The notes below the pieces were generated by a model. That model saw only the letters and a program-made list of their open reading frames with translations, searched no databases and was not told the DNA's origin. This document shows positions 26,718 through 36,547 of a stretch of 64,000 bases of DNA, piece by piece. Origin of the DNA: Granulicella cerasi (lineage in GTDB: Bacteria > Acidobacteriota > Terriglobia > Terriglobales > Acidobacteriaceae); NCBI RefSeq assembly GCF_025685575.1, contig NZ_JAGSYD010000002.1:186001-250000 (forward strand), read 5' to 3'. How positions within the stretch are numbered: position 1 is the first letter of the stretch; each line of letters starts with the position of its first letter. The translations under genes were made by a program, and so were the position numbers.

Positions 26718-27463
26718 GCGCTCAACTCCGCTCGCCGCGCGGCACGAACATACGCCTGCATCGCCTCGTTTTGCGAGGCCAACACATCTTCCGCGCGCTC
26801 ATCAGCCACCACACGCCCCTGCTCGACCAACGCCACACGGTCCGCCAGAAACAACGCCTCGTCCAGGTCGTGCGTCACGATCAGCGTCGTCTTTGCGTCC
26901 TTGCGTAGCACCGCGTGCAGCATCGTTTGCATCTCTGCGCGCGTCAACGGATCAAGCGCACCAAACGGCTCATCCATCAGCAGCACATCCTGCCCCGCCA
27001 CCAACGCCCGAGCCACACCCGCGCGCTGTCGCTGGCCGCCACTCATCTGCCACGGATACTTCTTCGCAAATTCCGCAGGTGGCAACCCCACATCCTGCAA
27101 CGCCCGCTCCACTGCGGACGCATCTGCCTTCTGCGCAAGTTCCAGCGGTAGCGAAACATTCCGCTCCACGGTCATGTGCGGAAACAGTCCCGTCTCCTGG
27201 ATCACGTAACCAATACCGCGCCGCAGCGCGACCACGTCATCACCGCTCACCTCGCGGCCACCCACGAGCACACGTCCGCTCGTCGGTTTCACCAGCGCAT
27301 TCACCATGCGCAGCAACGTCGTCTTGCCGGAGCCGCTGCGCCCCAGCAGCGCAACCGTCTCGCCCGCATCCACCGTCAACGAAACATCGCGCAAAATGCG
27401 TTGGCCGCCCGGCGTGTCGAAGCTCACATTCGCGAACTCCACACTCCGTGCGGCCATCGTCAT
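26714..27463 (-). CDS. osmoprotectant-type ABC transporter ATP-binding protein
   Basis: 249 residues. Walker A 'LLGRSGSGKTTLL', Q-loop in 'YVIQETGLFPHMTVERNV', signature 'MSGGQRQRAGVARAL', Walker B 'VLLMDEPFGALDPLTR' and the switch His in 'LIVTHDLDEA' are all intact. The 'ETGLFPHMTV' Q-loop region is typical of the OpuA/OpuC (ProV-like) subfamily. There is no C-terminal CBS pair, unlike OpuCA, so osmotic gating by that route is not expected. First gene of the operon; ATG 27457 is a close alternative start. Confidence 0.93.
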   Translation of the reverse strand: MTMAARSVEFANVSFDTPGGQRILRDVSLTVDAGETVALLGRSGSGKTTLLRMVNALVKPTSGRVLVGGREVSGDDVVALRRGIGYVIQETGLFPHMTVERNVSLPLELAQKADASAVERALQDVGLPPAEFAKKYPWQMSGGQRQRAGVARALVAGQDVLLMDEPFGALDPLTRAEMQTMLHAVLRKDAKTTLIVTHDLDEALFLADRVALVEQGRVVADERAEDVLASQNEAMQAYVRAARRAELSA

Positions 27464-27479
27464 TTCACTCCTCTAAACC

Positions 27480-28352
27480 TTAGTCTTCGACCGAAGCTCC
27501 AGCATCGCCTTCAGAGCCATGCTCGGCGCCATCATCCATCACAGCAGGCGTTTCCGCGACAGGAGCGGCAGCAGCCGCGCCCTTCACACGCACCACGGTG
27601 ATTTTGTCGAAGCCTTCCTTGAAGGCCGGCGGACGCAGACGTTCTGCCATCTTGTGCATCACTTCGTCTGTCACCTGGCGGTCTCGCTTCGAGTTGCGCT
27701 CGAGGCACACCGACAGCGGCACGTCGAAGAACACCGCCTGGACCTCATAGCCAAAGCTCTTCGCCATCTTGATCCACTGGCGACGCTCGTGCGGGCTGAG
27801 GTTGGTAGCATCCACGTAGTTCCAGGGCATCTTGGCGATCAAGCGCGCACGCAGCAAGCTGCGCAACGTCGAGAACACAAGACCCTGATAACGCTGTTCC
27901 GTGATGTCGTCGAACAGAATCGAGCGCAGCATGTCGCTCGAAAGCGGCTGCACACCGCGGCGCTTGTACCACGTCGTCTTGCCGGAACCCGGCAGGCCGA
28001 TCGTCAGCACCACGTAGCCTCGCGGCGAACGTGCCGGCACAGCCACAGGCTCCGCAGGCGGCGTAGCCAGCGACTCCGGCTGCGTTTCGTGAACGATCTG
28101 GGGAGTCTCTGCAGGCGTTTCGGCCGCAGCAACAGCTTCCACAGCCGGTTCAACTGGCTGCAGTCCCTGCTCTTCCGCAGCGGTCTCAAAATCCTCTACT
28201 GGAGCCGCCGAAGGCGTATCCAAATAGCTGGGCCGCAGCGGCGCAGGCTGGTTAGTAGGCAACTCTTGCCCGATTTTTCCAGTGGACTCCGATTCGTTCG
28301 GGCCACGCTTGCTACGTCGTCTCATGAGCTTGTCGCGCATCCATTCGCGCAT
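27480..28352 (-). CDS. P-loop kinase (polynucleotide-kinase-like AAA)
   Basis: 290 residues from the ATG at 28352 (MREWMRDKLMRRRS). The N-terminal ~110 residues are Pro/Glu/Ala-rich and disordered. The C-terminal domain has Walker A GLPGSGKT at 119-126, then 'VQPLSSDMLRSIL', 'YVDATNLSPHERR' and 'QAVFFDVPLSVCLERN..RDRQV', the order seen in T4 PNK/zeta-toxin-like kinases (the arginine-rich lid is 'RNSKRDR'). Substrate could be a nucleic-acid 5' end or a small molecule. The frame continues upstream to 28859 only as an antisense of gapA. Its promoter region is shared with divergent gapA. Confidence 0.82.
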   Translation of the reverse strand: MREWMRDKLMRRRSKRGPNESESTGKIGQELPTNQPAPLRPSYLDTPSAAPVEDFETAAEEQGLQPVEPAVEAVAAAETPAETPQIVHETQPESLATPPAEPVAVPARSPRGYVVLTIGLPGSGKTTWYKRRGVQPLSSDMLRSILFDDITEQRYQGLVFSTLRSLLRARLIAKMPWNYVDATNLSPHERRQWIKMAKSFGYEVQAVFFDVPLSVCLERNSKRDRQVTDEVMHKMAERLRPPAFKEGFDKITVVRVKGAAAAAPVAETPAVMDDGAEHGSEGDAGASVED

Positions 28353-28365
28353 AGGTGGTTTGTAA

Positions 28366-29544
<1,179 letters not shown>

Positions 29545-29564
29545 GCCACACGCAGCACCGACGA

Positions 29565-29593
29565 AACGGGACAGGCCACTCGCCTGTCCCGTT
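29565..29593 (+). terminator. hairpin downstream of gapA
   Basis: 12-bp stem AACGGGACAGGC / GCCTGTCCCGTT, 20 bp after the gapA stop. No T-run, so termination may be incomplete. Confidence 0.7.
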
Positions 29594-29622
29594 CGCGTTG
29601 TGGAGCTTCTACAATCGCTCCC

Positions 29623-29991
29623 ATGGAACGTACGAACATCCCCGGCACCTCTCCCTTTGAACCGATCATCGGTTTCTCGCGCGCCGTCCGCATCGGCAAC
29701 ACCGTGCACGTCTCCGGCACAGGCCCCGTCGGCGCAGAAGACCTCTCGCCCGCCGAGCAGACCCGCACCGTGCTCAAGCTCATCGAGACCGCGCTCACGC
29801 AGGCCGGAGCGACCTTCGAGAACGTCTACCGCACGCGGATGTTCCTCGCCCGCGCCGAAGACTGGGAAGAGATCGGCCGCGCCCACGGCGAGGTCTTCGG
29901 CACCATCCGCCCGGCGTCCACCATGGTCGTCGCAGCCCTGCTCAACCCGAAGTGGCGCATCGAAATCGAAGCCGAAGCGATCATCCCGTAA
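29623..29991 (+). CDS. RidA-family (YjgF/UK114) protein
   Basis: 122 residues. The family signature appears as 'GFSRAVRIGNTVHVSGTGPV', then 'LIETALTQAGATFENVYRTRMFLAR', and the end 'PASTMVVAALLNPKWRIEIEAEAI'. The Arg of RidA that binds the 2-iminobutyrate carboxylate is expected in the position before 'TRMFLAR'; 'RTRMF' fits. Canonical RidA deaminates reactive imines; subfamilies with other roles exist. Between gapA and pgk, same strand. Confidence 0.88.
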   Translation: MERTNIPGTSPFEPIIGFSRAVRIGNTVHVSGTGPVGAEDLSPAEQTRTVLKLIETALTQAGATFENVYRTRMFLARAEDWEEIGRAHGEVFGTIRPASTMVVAALLNPKWRIEIEAEAIIP

Positions 29992-29996
29992 TCACC

Positions 29997-30017
29997 GGCG
30001 GAGGGTTCTCCTCCGCC
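29997..30017 (+). terminator. small hairpin before pgk
   Basis: GGCGGAG / CTCCGCC 7-bp stem right after the RidA stop; followed by CAACTCATTTATCC. Could be a weak terminator or an mRNA 5' structure for pgk. Confidence 0.5.
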
Positions 30018-30039
30018 AACTCATTTATCCTTTCCTCGT

Positions 30040-31251
30040 ATGTCAAAGCTCTCGATTCGTGACCTCGACCTCTCCGGCAAGCGCGTCTTCATTCGCGTCG
30101 ACTTCAACGTTCCCCTGAACAAAGAAGGACAGATCACCGACGACACTCGCATCCGCGAGACCGTGCCGACGATCGAGTACGCTTTGCGTCGCAAAGCCAA
30201 GGTCATCCTGGCCGCGCACCTTGGCCGCCCCAAGGGCAAGCACGTCGATTCGATGAGCCTGCGTCCCGTGGTCGATCGCCTGCGCTCGCTGCTCGACCAC
30301 GTGCTCGACGAAGACGAGAACGTCGCCTTCGCTCCTGACTGCGTCGGCGAAGTTGCCACCGAACTCGCCAACAACCTCGAGCCCGGCCAGACGCTGCTGC
30401 TTGAAAACCTCCGCTTCCACGCTGAGGAAGAAGCCAACGATCCTGCCTTTGCCAAGCAGCTTGCGAGCCTCTGCGACATCTACGTCAACGACGCTTTCGG
30501 CGCGGCTCACCGTGCGCACGCCTCGACCGAAGGCATCACGCACTTCGTCGCGCAGTCCGCTGCGGGCCTGCTGATGGAGAAGGAGCTCAACTACCTCGGC
30601 AAGGCTGTTGGCGAACCCAACCGCCCCTTCGCCGCCATCATCGGCGGCGCCAAGGTCTCCGACAAGATCGAAGTCATCAACTCCATGCTCGACAAGGTGG
30701 ACTCGCTGTTGATCGGCGGCGCCATGGCCTACACCTTCCTCAACGCGAAGGGCCAGACCACCGGCAAGTCGCTCGTCGAAGCTGACAAGTTTGACGTGGC
30801 GCTCGCTGCGATCAAGAAGGCCGAAGAGCGCGGCGTGAAGTTCCTGCTCCCCGTCGATCACGTTCTCGCCGACAAGTTCGCCGCAGACGCCAAGACTCAA
30901 ATTTTCTCCGGCGACGAGGCCTTCCCCGCCGAGATGATGGCGCTCGACATCGGGCCGGAGACGATCAAGCTCTTCGCAGCCGAAGTCGCCGACGCGGCCA
31001 CCGTCGTCTGGAACGGACCGATGGGCGTGGCCGAAATGCCCGCTTTCGCCAAGGGCACAAACTCCATCGCCAAGGCGCTCGCAAAGAACGAAGATGCGAT
31101 CACCATCGTAGGCGGCGGTGACTCGGTCGCAGCCATCCACAACTCTGGCGTGTCGGACAAGATCTCGCACATCTCCACCGGCGGCGGAGCCAGCCTCGAG
31201 TTCCTCGAAGGCAAGACACTGCCCGGTGTGGCCGCGCTTACGGAGAAGTAG
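30040..31251 (+). CDS. pgk: phosphoglycerate kinase
   Basis: 403 residues, standard. The N-terminal substrate site is '[14 protein letters not shown]', with '[11 protein letters not shown]' and '[14 protein letters not shown]' following; the C-terminal nucleotide domain includes '[17 protein letters not shown]' and the glycine-rich end '[29 protein letters not shown]'. Transfers phosphate from 1,3-bisphosphoglycerate to ADP. The convergent four-helix gene ends inside the pgk end (14-bp overlap). Confidence 0.97.
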   Translation: MSKLSIRDLDLSGKRVFIRVDFNVPLNKEGQITDDTRIRETVPTIEYALRRKAKVILAAHLGRPKGKHVDSMSLRPVVDRLRSLLDHVLDEDENVAFAPDCVGEVATELANNLEPGQTLLLENLRFHAEEEANDPAFAKQLASLCDIYVNDAFGAAHRAHASTEGITHFVAQSAAGLLMEKELNYLGKAVGEPNRPFAAIIGGAKVSDKIEVINSMLDKVDSLLIGGAMAYTFLNAKGQTTGKSLVEADKFDVALAAIKKAEERGVKFLLPVDHVLADKFAADAKTQIFSGDEAFPAEMMALDIGPETIKLFAAEVADAATVVWNGPMGVAEMPAFAKGTNSIAKALAKNEDAITIVGGGDSVAAIHNSGVSDKISHISTGGGASLEFLEGKTLPGVAALTEK

Positions 31252-31618
31252 TCTGCAGCTTTCGCAAGAGGCCGAGTGTCATCTTTCTGACAGCAATCAC
31301 CTCTTGCGAAAGCGCCTCCGCGATATGTTCTGCAAACAGCCCAAGGTCTTTCGCTAGAAGCACGCTGTATTCCAGCTCCGTTGCCGCAGCAATGGATCGC
31401 TTCAAATCCGCGGCAAACTCTACACTCGAATTCCGCCCGCAGCCTTCCGCAATCCGGCTCGCAACACTCGTAGCGTTCCGGCGAAGTTGCATCGTGAGGC
31501 CAAACATTTCTTCTCTTGGAAGTTGTTGCGTCTCGCGATACGCACGTAAAACCAACTGATGCGCTTGGCACCAGACCTCTAGCTTTCGGAAATCCTGCAA
31601 GCTTCTACCTCTCAACAA
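31238..31618 (-). CDS. four-helix bundle protein (S23/23S rRNA intervening-sequence family)
   Basis: 126 residues. 'FRKLEVWCQAHQLVLRAYRETQQLP' and 'GLTMQLRRNATSVASRIAEGCGRNSSVEF' are the family hallmark, and 'LGLFAEHIAEALSQEVIAVRKMTLGLLRKL' is the last helix. First known from insertions in leptospiral 23S rRNA, members also occur free in many genomes; the function is unknown. It lies between pgk and tpiA on the opposite strand, its stop 14 bp inside the pgk end, next to a repeat (31631-31710). It looks like an insertion into a glycolytic gene order. Confidence 0.88.
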   Translation of the reverse strand: MLRGRSLQDFRKLEVWCQAHQLVLRAYRETQQLPREEMFGLTMQLRRNATSVASRIAEGCGRNSSVEFAADLKRSIAAATELEYSVLLAKDLGLFAEHIAEALSQEVIAVRKMTLGLLRKLQTTSP

Positions 31619-31630
31619 GCATTGCTAATT

Positions 31631-31710
31631 GATTCGAGTGATGAGTTTCGGGTGGCGAGTCTCGAGTCTAACCCACAACTCGAAACCCGCGACTCGCAAC
31701 TCGAATCAAA
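31631..31710. repeat. dispersed CTCG-rich repeat, site 5, imperfect inverted repeat
   Basis: The left half GATTCGAGTGATGAGTTTCG and the right half ending ACTCGCAACTCGAATC are imperfect inverted copies. It shares CGAATCAAACCT with 6290-6362 and CCCGCGACT with 25623. It separates the four-helix gene from tpiA. Confidence 0.65.
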
Positions 31711-31819
31711 CCTGAGAGCCACGAACCCAACCGAATAACGCACTCCCCTCTTGCCATCGCCCCGCCATTCCCCGTAATCTCCCCTAACAAAAGCAGCAAA
31801 CCAGGAGACCTCTTCGTAC

Positions 31820-32569
31820 ATGCGCAAGCCCATGATTGCCGGCAACTGGAAGATGTACAAAACGCCGAAGGAATCGCTCGCCTTCCTCGACGCCTTTCTT
31901 CCGCTCGTCGAAGGGCACACGCGCGACGAAATCATCATCTGCCCGACCATGAGTTCGCTCGCTTTTGTCGTCGAAGCCTCCGAAGGCACCAACGTCCGCG
32001 CAGGCGCGCAGAACATGCACTGGCTGAATGAAGGCCCCTACACCGGCCAGACCTCGCCCACCATGCTTGTCTCCATCGGCTGCCGCCACGTTATCCTCGG
32101 CCACTCCGAGCAGCGCCTTTACTTCAACGAGACCTACGAGCGCGTCAATCTCAAGTTGAAGGCCGCCATCAATCACGGCATCACACCGATCGTTTGCGTT
32201 GGCGAGCTACTCGCCGAGCGCGAAGACGGCAAGACCGAAGAGACGCTCCGCACCCAGGTGCGCGCCGCACTCCGCAACATCTCTTCCTCAGAGGCACGCC
32301 GCCTTGTCATCGCCTACGAGCCGATCTGGGCCATCGGTACCGGCTCCACGGCATCGCCCGAGGTCGCCGCACACGCTCACGCCATCATCCGTAACGAGTT
32401 GGCCTCCTGCTGCGGTGAACAGACCGCGCAAAACACGCGCATCCTCTACGGCGGCTCAGTGAAGCCCGAAAACATCAGCGAACTCATGGCGCAGGACGGC
32501 ATCGACGGCGCGTTAGTCGGCGGCGCATCGCTCGTCCCCACCACCTTCGCCAACATCGTGCACTACTAG
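31820..32569 (+). CDS. tpiA: triosephosphate isomerase
   Basis: 249 residues. Active-site residues are present: Lys in 'GNWKMYK' near the N terminus, His in 'ILGHSEQR', Glu in 'IAYEPIWAIGTG' and the phosphate loop 'YGGSVKPEN..IDGALVGGASL'. Interconverts dihydroxyacetone phosphate and glyceraldehyde 3-phosphate. A GGAGA Shine-Dalgarno (31804-31808) precedes the start. Downstream hairpin at 32594. Confidence 0.97.
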   Translation: MRKPMIAGNWKMYKTPKESLAFLDAFLPLVEGHTRDEIIICPTMSSLAFVVEASEGTNVRAGAQNMHWLNEGPYTGQTSPTMLVSIGCRHVILGHSEQRLYFNETYERVNLKLKAAINHGITPIVCVGELLAEREDGKTEETLRTQVRAALRNISSSEARRLVIAYEPIWAIGTGSTASPEVAAHAHAIIRNELASCCGEQTAQNTRILYGGSVKPENISELMAQDGIDGALVGGASLVPTTFANIVHY

Positions 32570-32593
32570 CTTCAACACAAGCAGCAACAGCAA

Positions 32594-32614
32594 AGCCTCG
32601 CTCCCGGCGAGGCT
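32594..32614 (+). terminator. hairpin downstream of tpiA
   Basis: 8-bp stem AGCCTCGC / GCGAGGCT, 25 bp past the stop, between tpiA and convergent lepB. T-rich stretch appears 15 bp later. Confidence 0.65.
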
Positions 32615-32681
32615 CCTTGCATTGCAAGCAATCTTTGTTTGTTATCCCCGCCGGTTCTCCGCCTCTGAACACCCGCGAAGG

Positions 32682-33248
32682 CTACCGCACCATCCCGGCC
32701 TGATCCATCGGCCAATACACAAACGCCGCACGCCCATAGATGAGCTGTGCGGGCACCGGCCCGAAGTCACGGCTGTCGCTCGAAATCGAGCGATGATCGC
32801 CCATCACGAAGTACTCGCCTTCAGGAATCGTCATCTCAGGTTGCGAGCGGTCGTCCTCAAAGCGCTGAGGCACGTAGGTTTCCTTCAGCTTGTCGCCGTT
32901 CACCCACACCTGCCCATGGTCGATGCTCAGATGGTCGCCCGGCAACGCGATCACGCGCTTGATGTAGCTCTTCGAGGTATCGTGCGGATAGAGAAACACC
33001 ACCACTTCGCCGCGATGAATCAGTCCCACATGCCGATTGATCAGCAAGCGGTCCTCATCCTCGAGCTGCGGCAACATGCTCGTGCCTTCCACGCGTACCG
33101 GCCTGTAGAAGTACAGGAATGCCGAAAACACGAACACGATCAAAATGAGATCTCGCACCCACGCGCTCAGCCCATTCGCACGCACTTCCACCGGCTTCGG
33201 CGGTGCTGCCTGTTCTGCGTTCGCGTCAGTTTTCGTCTGCTCTTCCAT
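32682..33248 (-). CDS. lepB: signal peptidase I
   Basis: 188 residues from ATG 33248. One membrane helix 'DLILIVFVFSAFLYFY' is followed by the catalytic Ser57 in 'EGTSMLPQL' and the general base K97 in 'YIKRVIALPGD'. Box E 'MGDHRSISSDSRDFGPV' is present. It removes signal peptides of Sec and Tat exports in the periplasm. Short compared with E. coli LepB because it lacks the large beta-domain insert. The longer frame to 33281 is less likely. Confidence 0.95.
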   Translation of the reverse strand: MEEQTKTDANAEQAAPPKPVEVRANGLSAWVRDLILIVFVFSAFLYFYRPVRVEGTSMLPQLEDEDRLLINRHVGLIHRGEVVVFLYPHDTSKSYIKRVIALPGDHLSIDHGQVWVNGDKLKETYVPQRFEDDRSQPEMTIPEGEYFVMGDHRSISSDSRDFGPVPAQLIYGRAAFVYWPMDQAGMVR

Positions 33249-33291
33249 CACACGTGCCCAATCTATTAGACGGCCTCGCACCCATCTCCGT

Positions 33292-34263
33292 CTACGGCTT
33301 CAGCCCCAGCCCCGGCACCATTTTTTTCTCGTCCAGGCCCTCCGGCGACCACGCCGTCACAATCGCCTTCGCCAGCTTCGCAATCGTCATCTCGCCTTCG
33401 TTATCCACCGTCCAACTCGCATCGTCGTTGTCGTAGGTGAAGATCGAAAGCACCATCGGGCCACTCTTACCCTCCACCAGCGCTTCATCACCGCGCACAT
33501 GGTTCAGCGAACCCGTCTTGCTGGCCACGCTCTGATCGCCGCCGCCGGGCAGATACCTCGGCACCGTCTCGCGATAAAACTGCGCCTTCAGCATCTCCAA
33601 ACCCACCGCGCAGACAGCCTTGTCCGCCTCATCCATCGGCAAGAGCTTGCCCTGAACATCGCGCCGTAGCTTGCACTCGCCAATCGTCTCCATCAACTGC
33701 GCCATCTCGCGCGGCGTCGACTTCCCAAGCCCGAACTTCGGCTGATCCTCCGGCATCGGCTCCAGCGCCGGCTTGCCGATACGCTTGTACAAGTGCGTGT
33801 TCTTCAGCCCCAGCGCCTCTACGCGAGCATTCACCGGCCCCACGCCAAACCGTTCAATCGCCAGGTTCGTTGCCGTGTTATCGCTCACGATCACCATCAT
33901 CGTCAGCACGTCCTTCAGCGTCAGGTTCATCGGCGCGTCAAAGAAATGCAGCATCCCACTACCGCCAACGGCCTCGCCCTGCTTCAGCAGAATCTTTTCG
34001 TCCCAGTGCGCCCGCCCTTCGCGGACCTCCACCATCGCGTGATACAGAATCGCCAGCTTGATGATGCTCGCCGTCTGCACCGGCTTGTCCGCGTCAATCG
34101 CCACAGACTTCCCGCCGCCTACCTGCTCGGCAAACAGCGCCACCTTGCCGTGATGGGCCTTTGCAATCGCCTCCACCTGTGACTGCAATCCGGTGTCCTG
34201 CGCTCGTCCCATCGCCGCCATCGCCAGAGCCGCTGCCATCACTCCGCCACGCCAAACCGCCAT
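33292..34263 (-). CDS. class A beta-lactamase-related serine hydrolase
   Basis: 323 residues from ATG 34263, with signal peptide (VWRGGVMAAALAMAAMGRAQ). Active-site motifs: S66-I-I-K69 in 'TASIIKLAI', S127-D-N129 in 'MVIVSDNTATNL', and 'ASKTGSLN' for KTG. No clear ExxLN omega-loop Glu is visible at the expected place ('EPMPEDQP' is nearest), so true beta-lactam hydrolysis cannot be concluded; it may be a penicillin-binding-like enzyme acting on cell-wall peptides. It is divergent from murQ, a cell-wall recycling gene. Confidence 0.86.
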   Translation of the reverse strand: MAVWRGGVMAAALAMAAMGRAQDTGLQSQVEAIAKAHHGKVALFAEQVGGGKSVAIDADKPVQTASIIKLAILYHAMVEVREGRAHWDEKILLKQGEAVGGSGMLHFFDAPMNLTLKDVLTMMVIVSDNTATNLAIERFGVGPVNARVEALGLKNTHLYKRIGKPALEPMPEDQPKFGLGKSTPREMAQLMETIGECKLRRDVQGKLLPMDEADKAVCAVGLEMLKAQFYRETVPRYLPGGGDQSVASKTGSLNHVRGDEALVEGKSGPMVLSIFTYDNDDASWTVDNEGEMTIAKLAKAIVTAWSPEGLDEKKMVPGLGLKP

Positions 34264-34379
34264 CTCGCATCTCCTGAAAACCGAGGATATTCCGCATCTT
34301 ACCGCTCTTTCGCGCAACTCCCTGCCAGCCATGCAGCCAATGCAGTAGAATGGCCGTCAAGCATAACGGCATCAGATAT

Positions 34380-35339
34380 ATGACCCAAGATTCCGCAAAC
34401 GGAAAGCCACTGCAGCCTGTCTCCGGCGCCACTTCTCTTGAGAGCCTCACCACCGAAAAGGCCAATGACGCCTCGGTAGGGCTCGACATGAAGTCGGCGA
34501 TCGACATCGCACGCATCATCAACGCCGAAGACGCGAAGATCGCTGCTGCCGTGAAGAAAGCTTTGCCTGAAATCGCCATGGTCATCGACACCGTCGCGCG
34601 TTCGCTCCGCGATGGTGGCCGACTCATCTACGTCGGCGCAGGCTCCTCGGGCCGCATCTCGGCGCTCGACGCCTCCGAGTGTCCGCCGACCTTCTCCACC
34701 CTGCCGCAGCAGGTGCAATACATCATGGCCGGCGGCCCCAAAGCCCTTGCCTCCGCCTCGGACGTCAACGAGGATTCCCCTGAACTCGGTCAGCGTGACG
34801 TCGCCAAGCGCCGCCCCACGCGCAAGGACATCGTCATCGGCGTATCCGCCTCGGGCCGCACGCCCTACGTTGTCGGAGCCACCGAATACGCCCGCGCACG
34901 CGGCGCAAAGACCGCAGCGATCACCTGCAATCTGAACACCGCTCTGTCGCAGGTGGCAGACATCACGATCGTGGCCGAGGTTGGCCCCGAGGTCATCTCC
35001 GGCTCCACGCGCATGAAGGCCTCCACCGCGCAGAAGATGATCTGCAACATGATCACCACCGGCGCCATGACCCGCCTCGGCTACACCTACGACAACCTCA
35101 TGGTGAACGTGCACATGAAGAACGCCAAGCTGGTCGAACGCGGCATCGGCGTGCTCATGCGCCTCTGCGAAATCGACCGCGAAACGGCGATTCGCACCAT
35201 CAAGAGCGCAGGTAAGTCGATCCCCATCGCCGTCGTGATGCTCAAGGCCAACGTCGACAAGATGGAAGCCGTCCGCCGTCTGCAAAAGTCCGACGGCAAT
35301 GTCCGCCTCGCGATTGAAGACTCTCGACTGGAGCTCTAG
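34380..35339 (+). CDS. murQ: N-acetylmuramic acid 6-phosphate etherase
   Basis: About 319 residues from ATG 34380; an upstream ATG at 34350 overlaps a TAGAAT -10-like box (34346-34351), so the downstream start is preferred. SIS-fold motifs: 'GRLIYVGAGSSGRISALDASECPPTF' with the catalytic Glu region, and 'IGVSASGRTPYVVGA'. MurQ cleaves the lactyl ether of MurNAc-6-P to give GlcNAc-6-P during peptidoglycan recycling. The divergent beta-lactamase-like gene fits this cell-wall theme. Confidence 0.95.
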   Translation: MTQDSANGKPLQPVSGATSLESLTTEKANDASVGLDMKSAIDIARIINAEDAKIAAAVKKALPEIAMVIDTVARSLRDGGRLIYVGAGSSGRISALDASECPPTFSTLPQQVQYIMAGGPKALASASDVNEDSPELGQRDVAKRRPTRKDIVIGVSASGRTPYVVGATEYARARGAKTAAITCNLNTALSQVADITIVAEVGPEVISGSTRMKASTAQKMICNMITTGAMTRLGYTYDNLMVNVHMKNAKLVERGIGVLMRLCEIDRETAIRTIKSAGKSIPIAVVMLKANVDKMEAVRRLQKSDGNVRLAIEDSRLEL

Positions 35340-35345
35340 ATAGAG

Positions 35346-35921
35346 ATGATCGATACAGCTATTGTTGTGTCGGCTGTTTCAGGGACGCTCTCGTTAGTGG
35401 CAGCTACTGGCGCTGCGTTCATCGCCTTGCGTTCTAAAAACAAGGACTACGAGAACGACTACTACAAGCAGGTCTTGCAGCGACGTATAGAGGCATACTC
35501 ATACATCGAAAAGCTCATCTTGAACTTCAAGACTGCTGTCCCTGTCGCGCCAAATAATCTCATTCACATCGTTTTTTCTGGTGAAGAGTCAGATGACCCA
35601 TGCGGAATCCATCGGCTAATCCTCGATCTTTCCACGCAGTCATTCTGGTTGAGTGATGAGATGTTTGCAAAATCGCGTGAGATTGATCTCGCACTTTTAG
35701 AAAGAGACACCTTTACAAGCTGGCATGAGTTTGGGGTAGCAAACTATCAAAAATTCGCTGTTCTTCGAGTCGATCTAGAAGAGTTATACGCGCGAGATCT
35801 TGGAAGTTTGCACATGGTGCCTCGTTTCCTTCGCCATAAGCGTCATGACCGGGGCTTCAACGTTACGCCATTCCCACCAAGCGTTTTTATTGATCCCAAG
35901 TCCAAAGAGCAGGCGAGCTAA
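35346..35921 (+). CDS. hypothetical membrane-anchored protein, AT-rich
   Basis: 191 residues. One N-terminal helix (AIVVSAVSGTLSLVAATGAAFIAL) is followed by a soluble part with 'DYYKQVLQRRIEAYSYIEKLI' and 'TFTSWHEFGVANYQKFAVLRVDLEELY'. The DNA is clearly more AT-rich and uses codons (AAA, ATT, TTT, AGA) rare in its neighbours, so recent horizontal gain is likely. Starts 6 bp after the murQ stop, probably riding on its transcription. Family unrecognised; such single-helix plus helical-domain proteins turn up in accessory islands. Confidence 0.7.
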   Translation: MIDTAIVVSAVSGTLSLVAATGAAFIALRSKNKDYENDYYKQVLQRRIEAYSYIEKLILNFKTAVPVAPNNLIHIVFSGEESDDPCGIHRLILDLSTQSFWLSDEMFAKSREIDLALLERDTFTSWHEFGVANYQKFAVLRVDLEELYARDLGSLHMVPRFLRHKRHDRGFNVTPFPPSVFIDPKSKEQAS

Positions 35922-35932
35922 TTCGTGTCTGC

Positions 35933-36422
35933 ATGAACGCAGCAAAACGACATCTCCGCGCCATCCGCCTCTGGTCCACGATCTTCATCGTGGGTCTTGT
36001 GCTCAGCGGCGTCACGGCCTTCCCGCTCGTGCATGAAACCGAGTGGCTGGTCCGCATCGCCTCGGCACTGCACCTGAACACCGCCGCCCCCGCTCTCTTC
36101 CTCTGGCTGCAGCGCGTCGCCGATGCCCTCGCTGACACCTCCGCGCTACCCCTTTCTCGCCTACGGCACCGACTGGCTGGCCTTCGGCCATCTCGTCATC
36201 GCCATCTTCATCTGCGGACTTTACCGCGACCCCGTTCGCAACCGATGGCTCGTGGATGCCAGCCTGATCGCCTGCGCTGCAGTTCTTCTCCTGGCATTCA
36301 TCGCCGGCCCGGTACGCCACATCCCGCTGTACTGGCGACTCATCGACTCCTCCTTCGGCGTCTTCGGAGCCGTCCCGCTCCTGCTCGTGCGACGCCACAT
36401 CGACGCCTTGGAGCAGCAATAA
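35933..36422 (+). pseudogene. conserved membrane protein disrupted by a frameshift
   Basis: From ATG 35933 the frame gives 'KRHLRAIRLWSTIFIVGLVLSGVTAFPLVHE' and 'WLQRVADALADT', then after about 36143 that frame turns into Arg/Pro/His-rich nonsense. The next frame resumes sensible sequence: 'RYPFLAYGTDWLAFGHLVIAIFICGLYRDPVRNRW' and two more membrane helices, ending 36422. Adding one CG dinucleotide in the GCGC run at 36142-36146 restores a single ~163-residue, four-helix protein. It may be a true pseudogene, a phase-variable gene, or a sequencing error. Confidence 0.8.
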
Positions 36423-36430
36423 CCGGGTGC

Positions 36431-36470
36431 CCCATGTCTCGATTTCTGAGACATGGGTTCGCAGGATGCC
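36431..36470. repeat. dispersed palindromic repeat, copy B
   Basis: CCCATGTCTC (36431-36440) / GAGACATGGG (36448-36457), 10-bp perfect arms with a 7-nt loop, then TTCGCAGGATGCC. Located 9 bp past the frameshifted membrane gene and 78 bp before murA. Confidence 0.75.
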
Positions 36471-36547
36471 AAAAGCAAATCGCCATTTCTCCCCGCACCA
36501 ACATCGCCAATCCTTTCCTCGTTACTCTTTCGTAAACTGTCCTAGCT

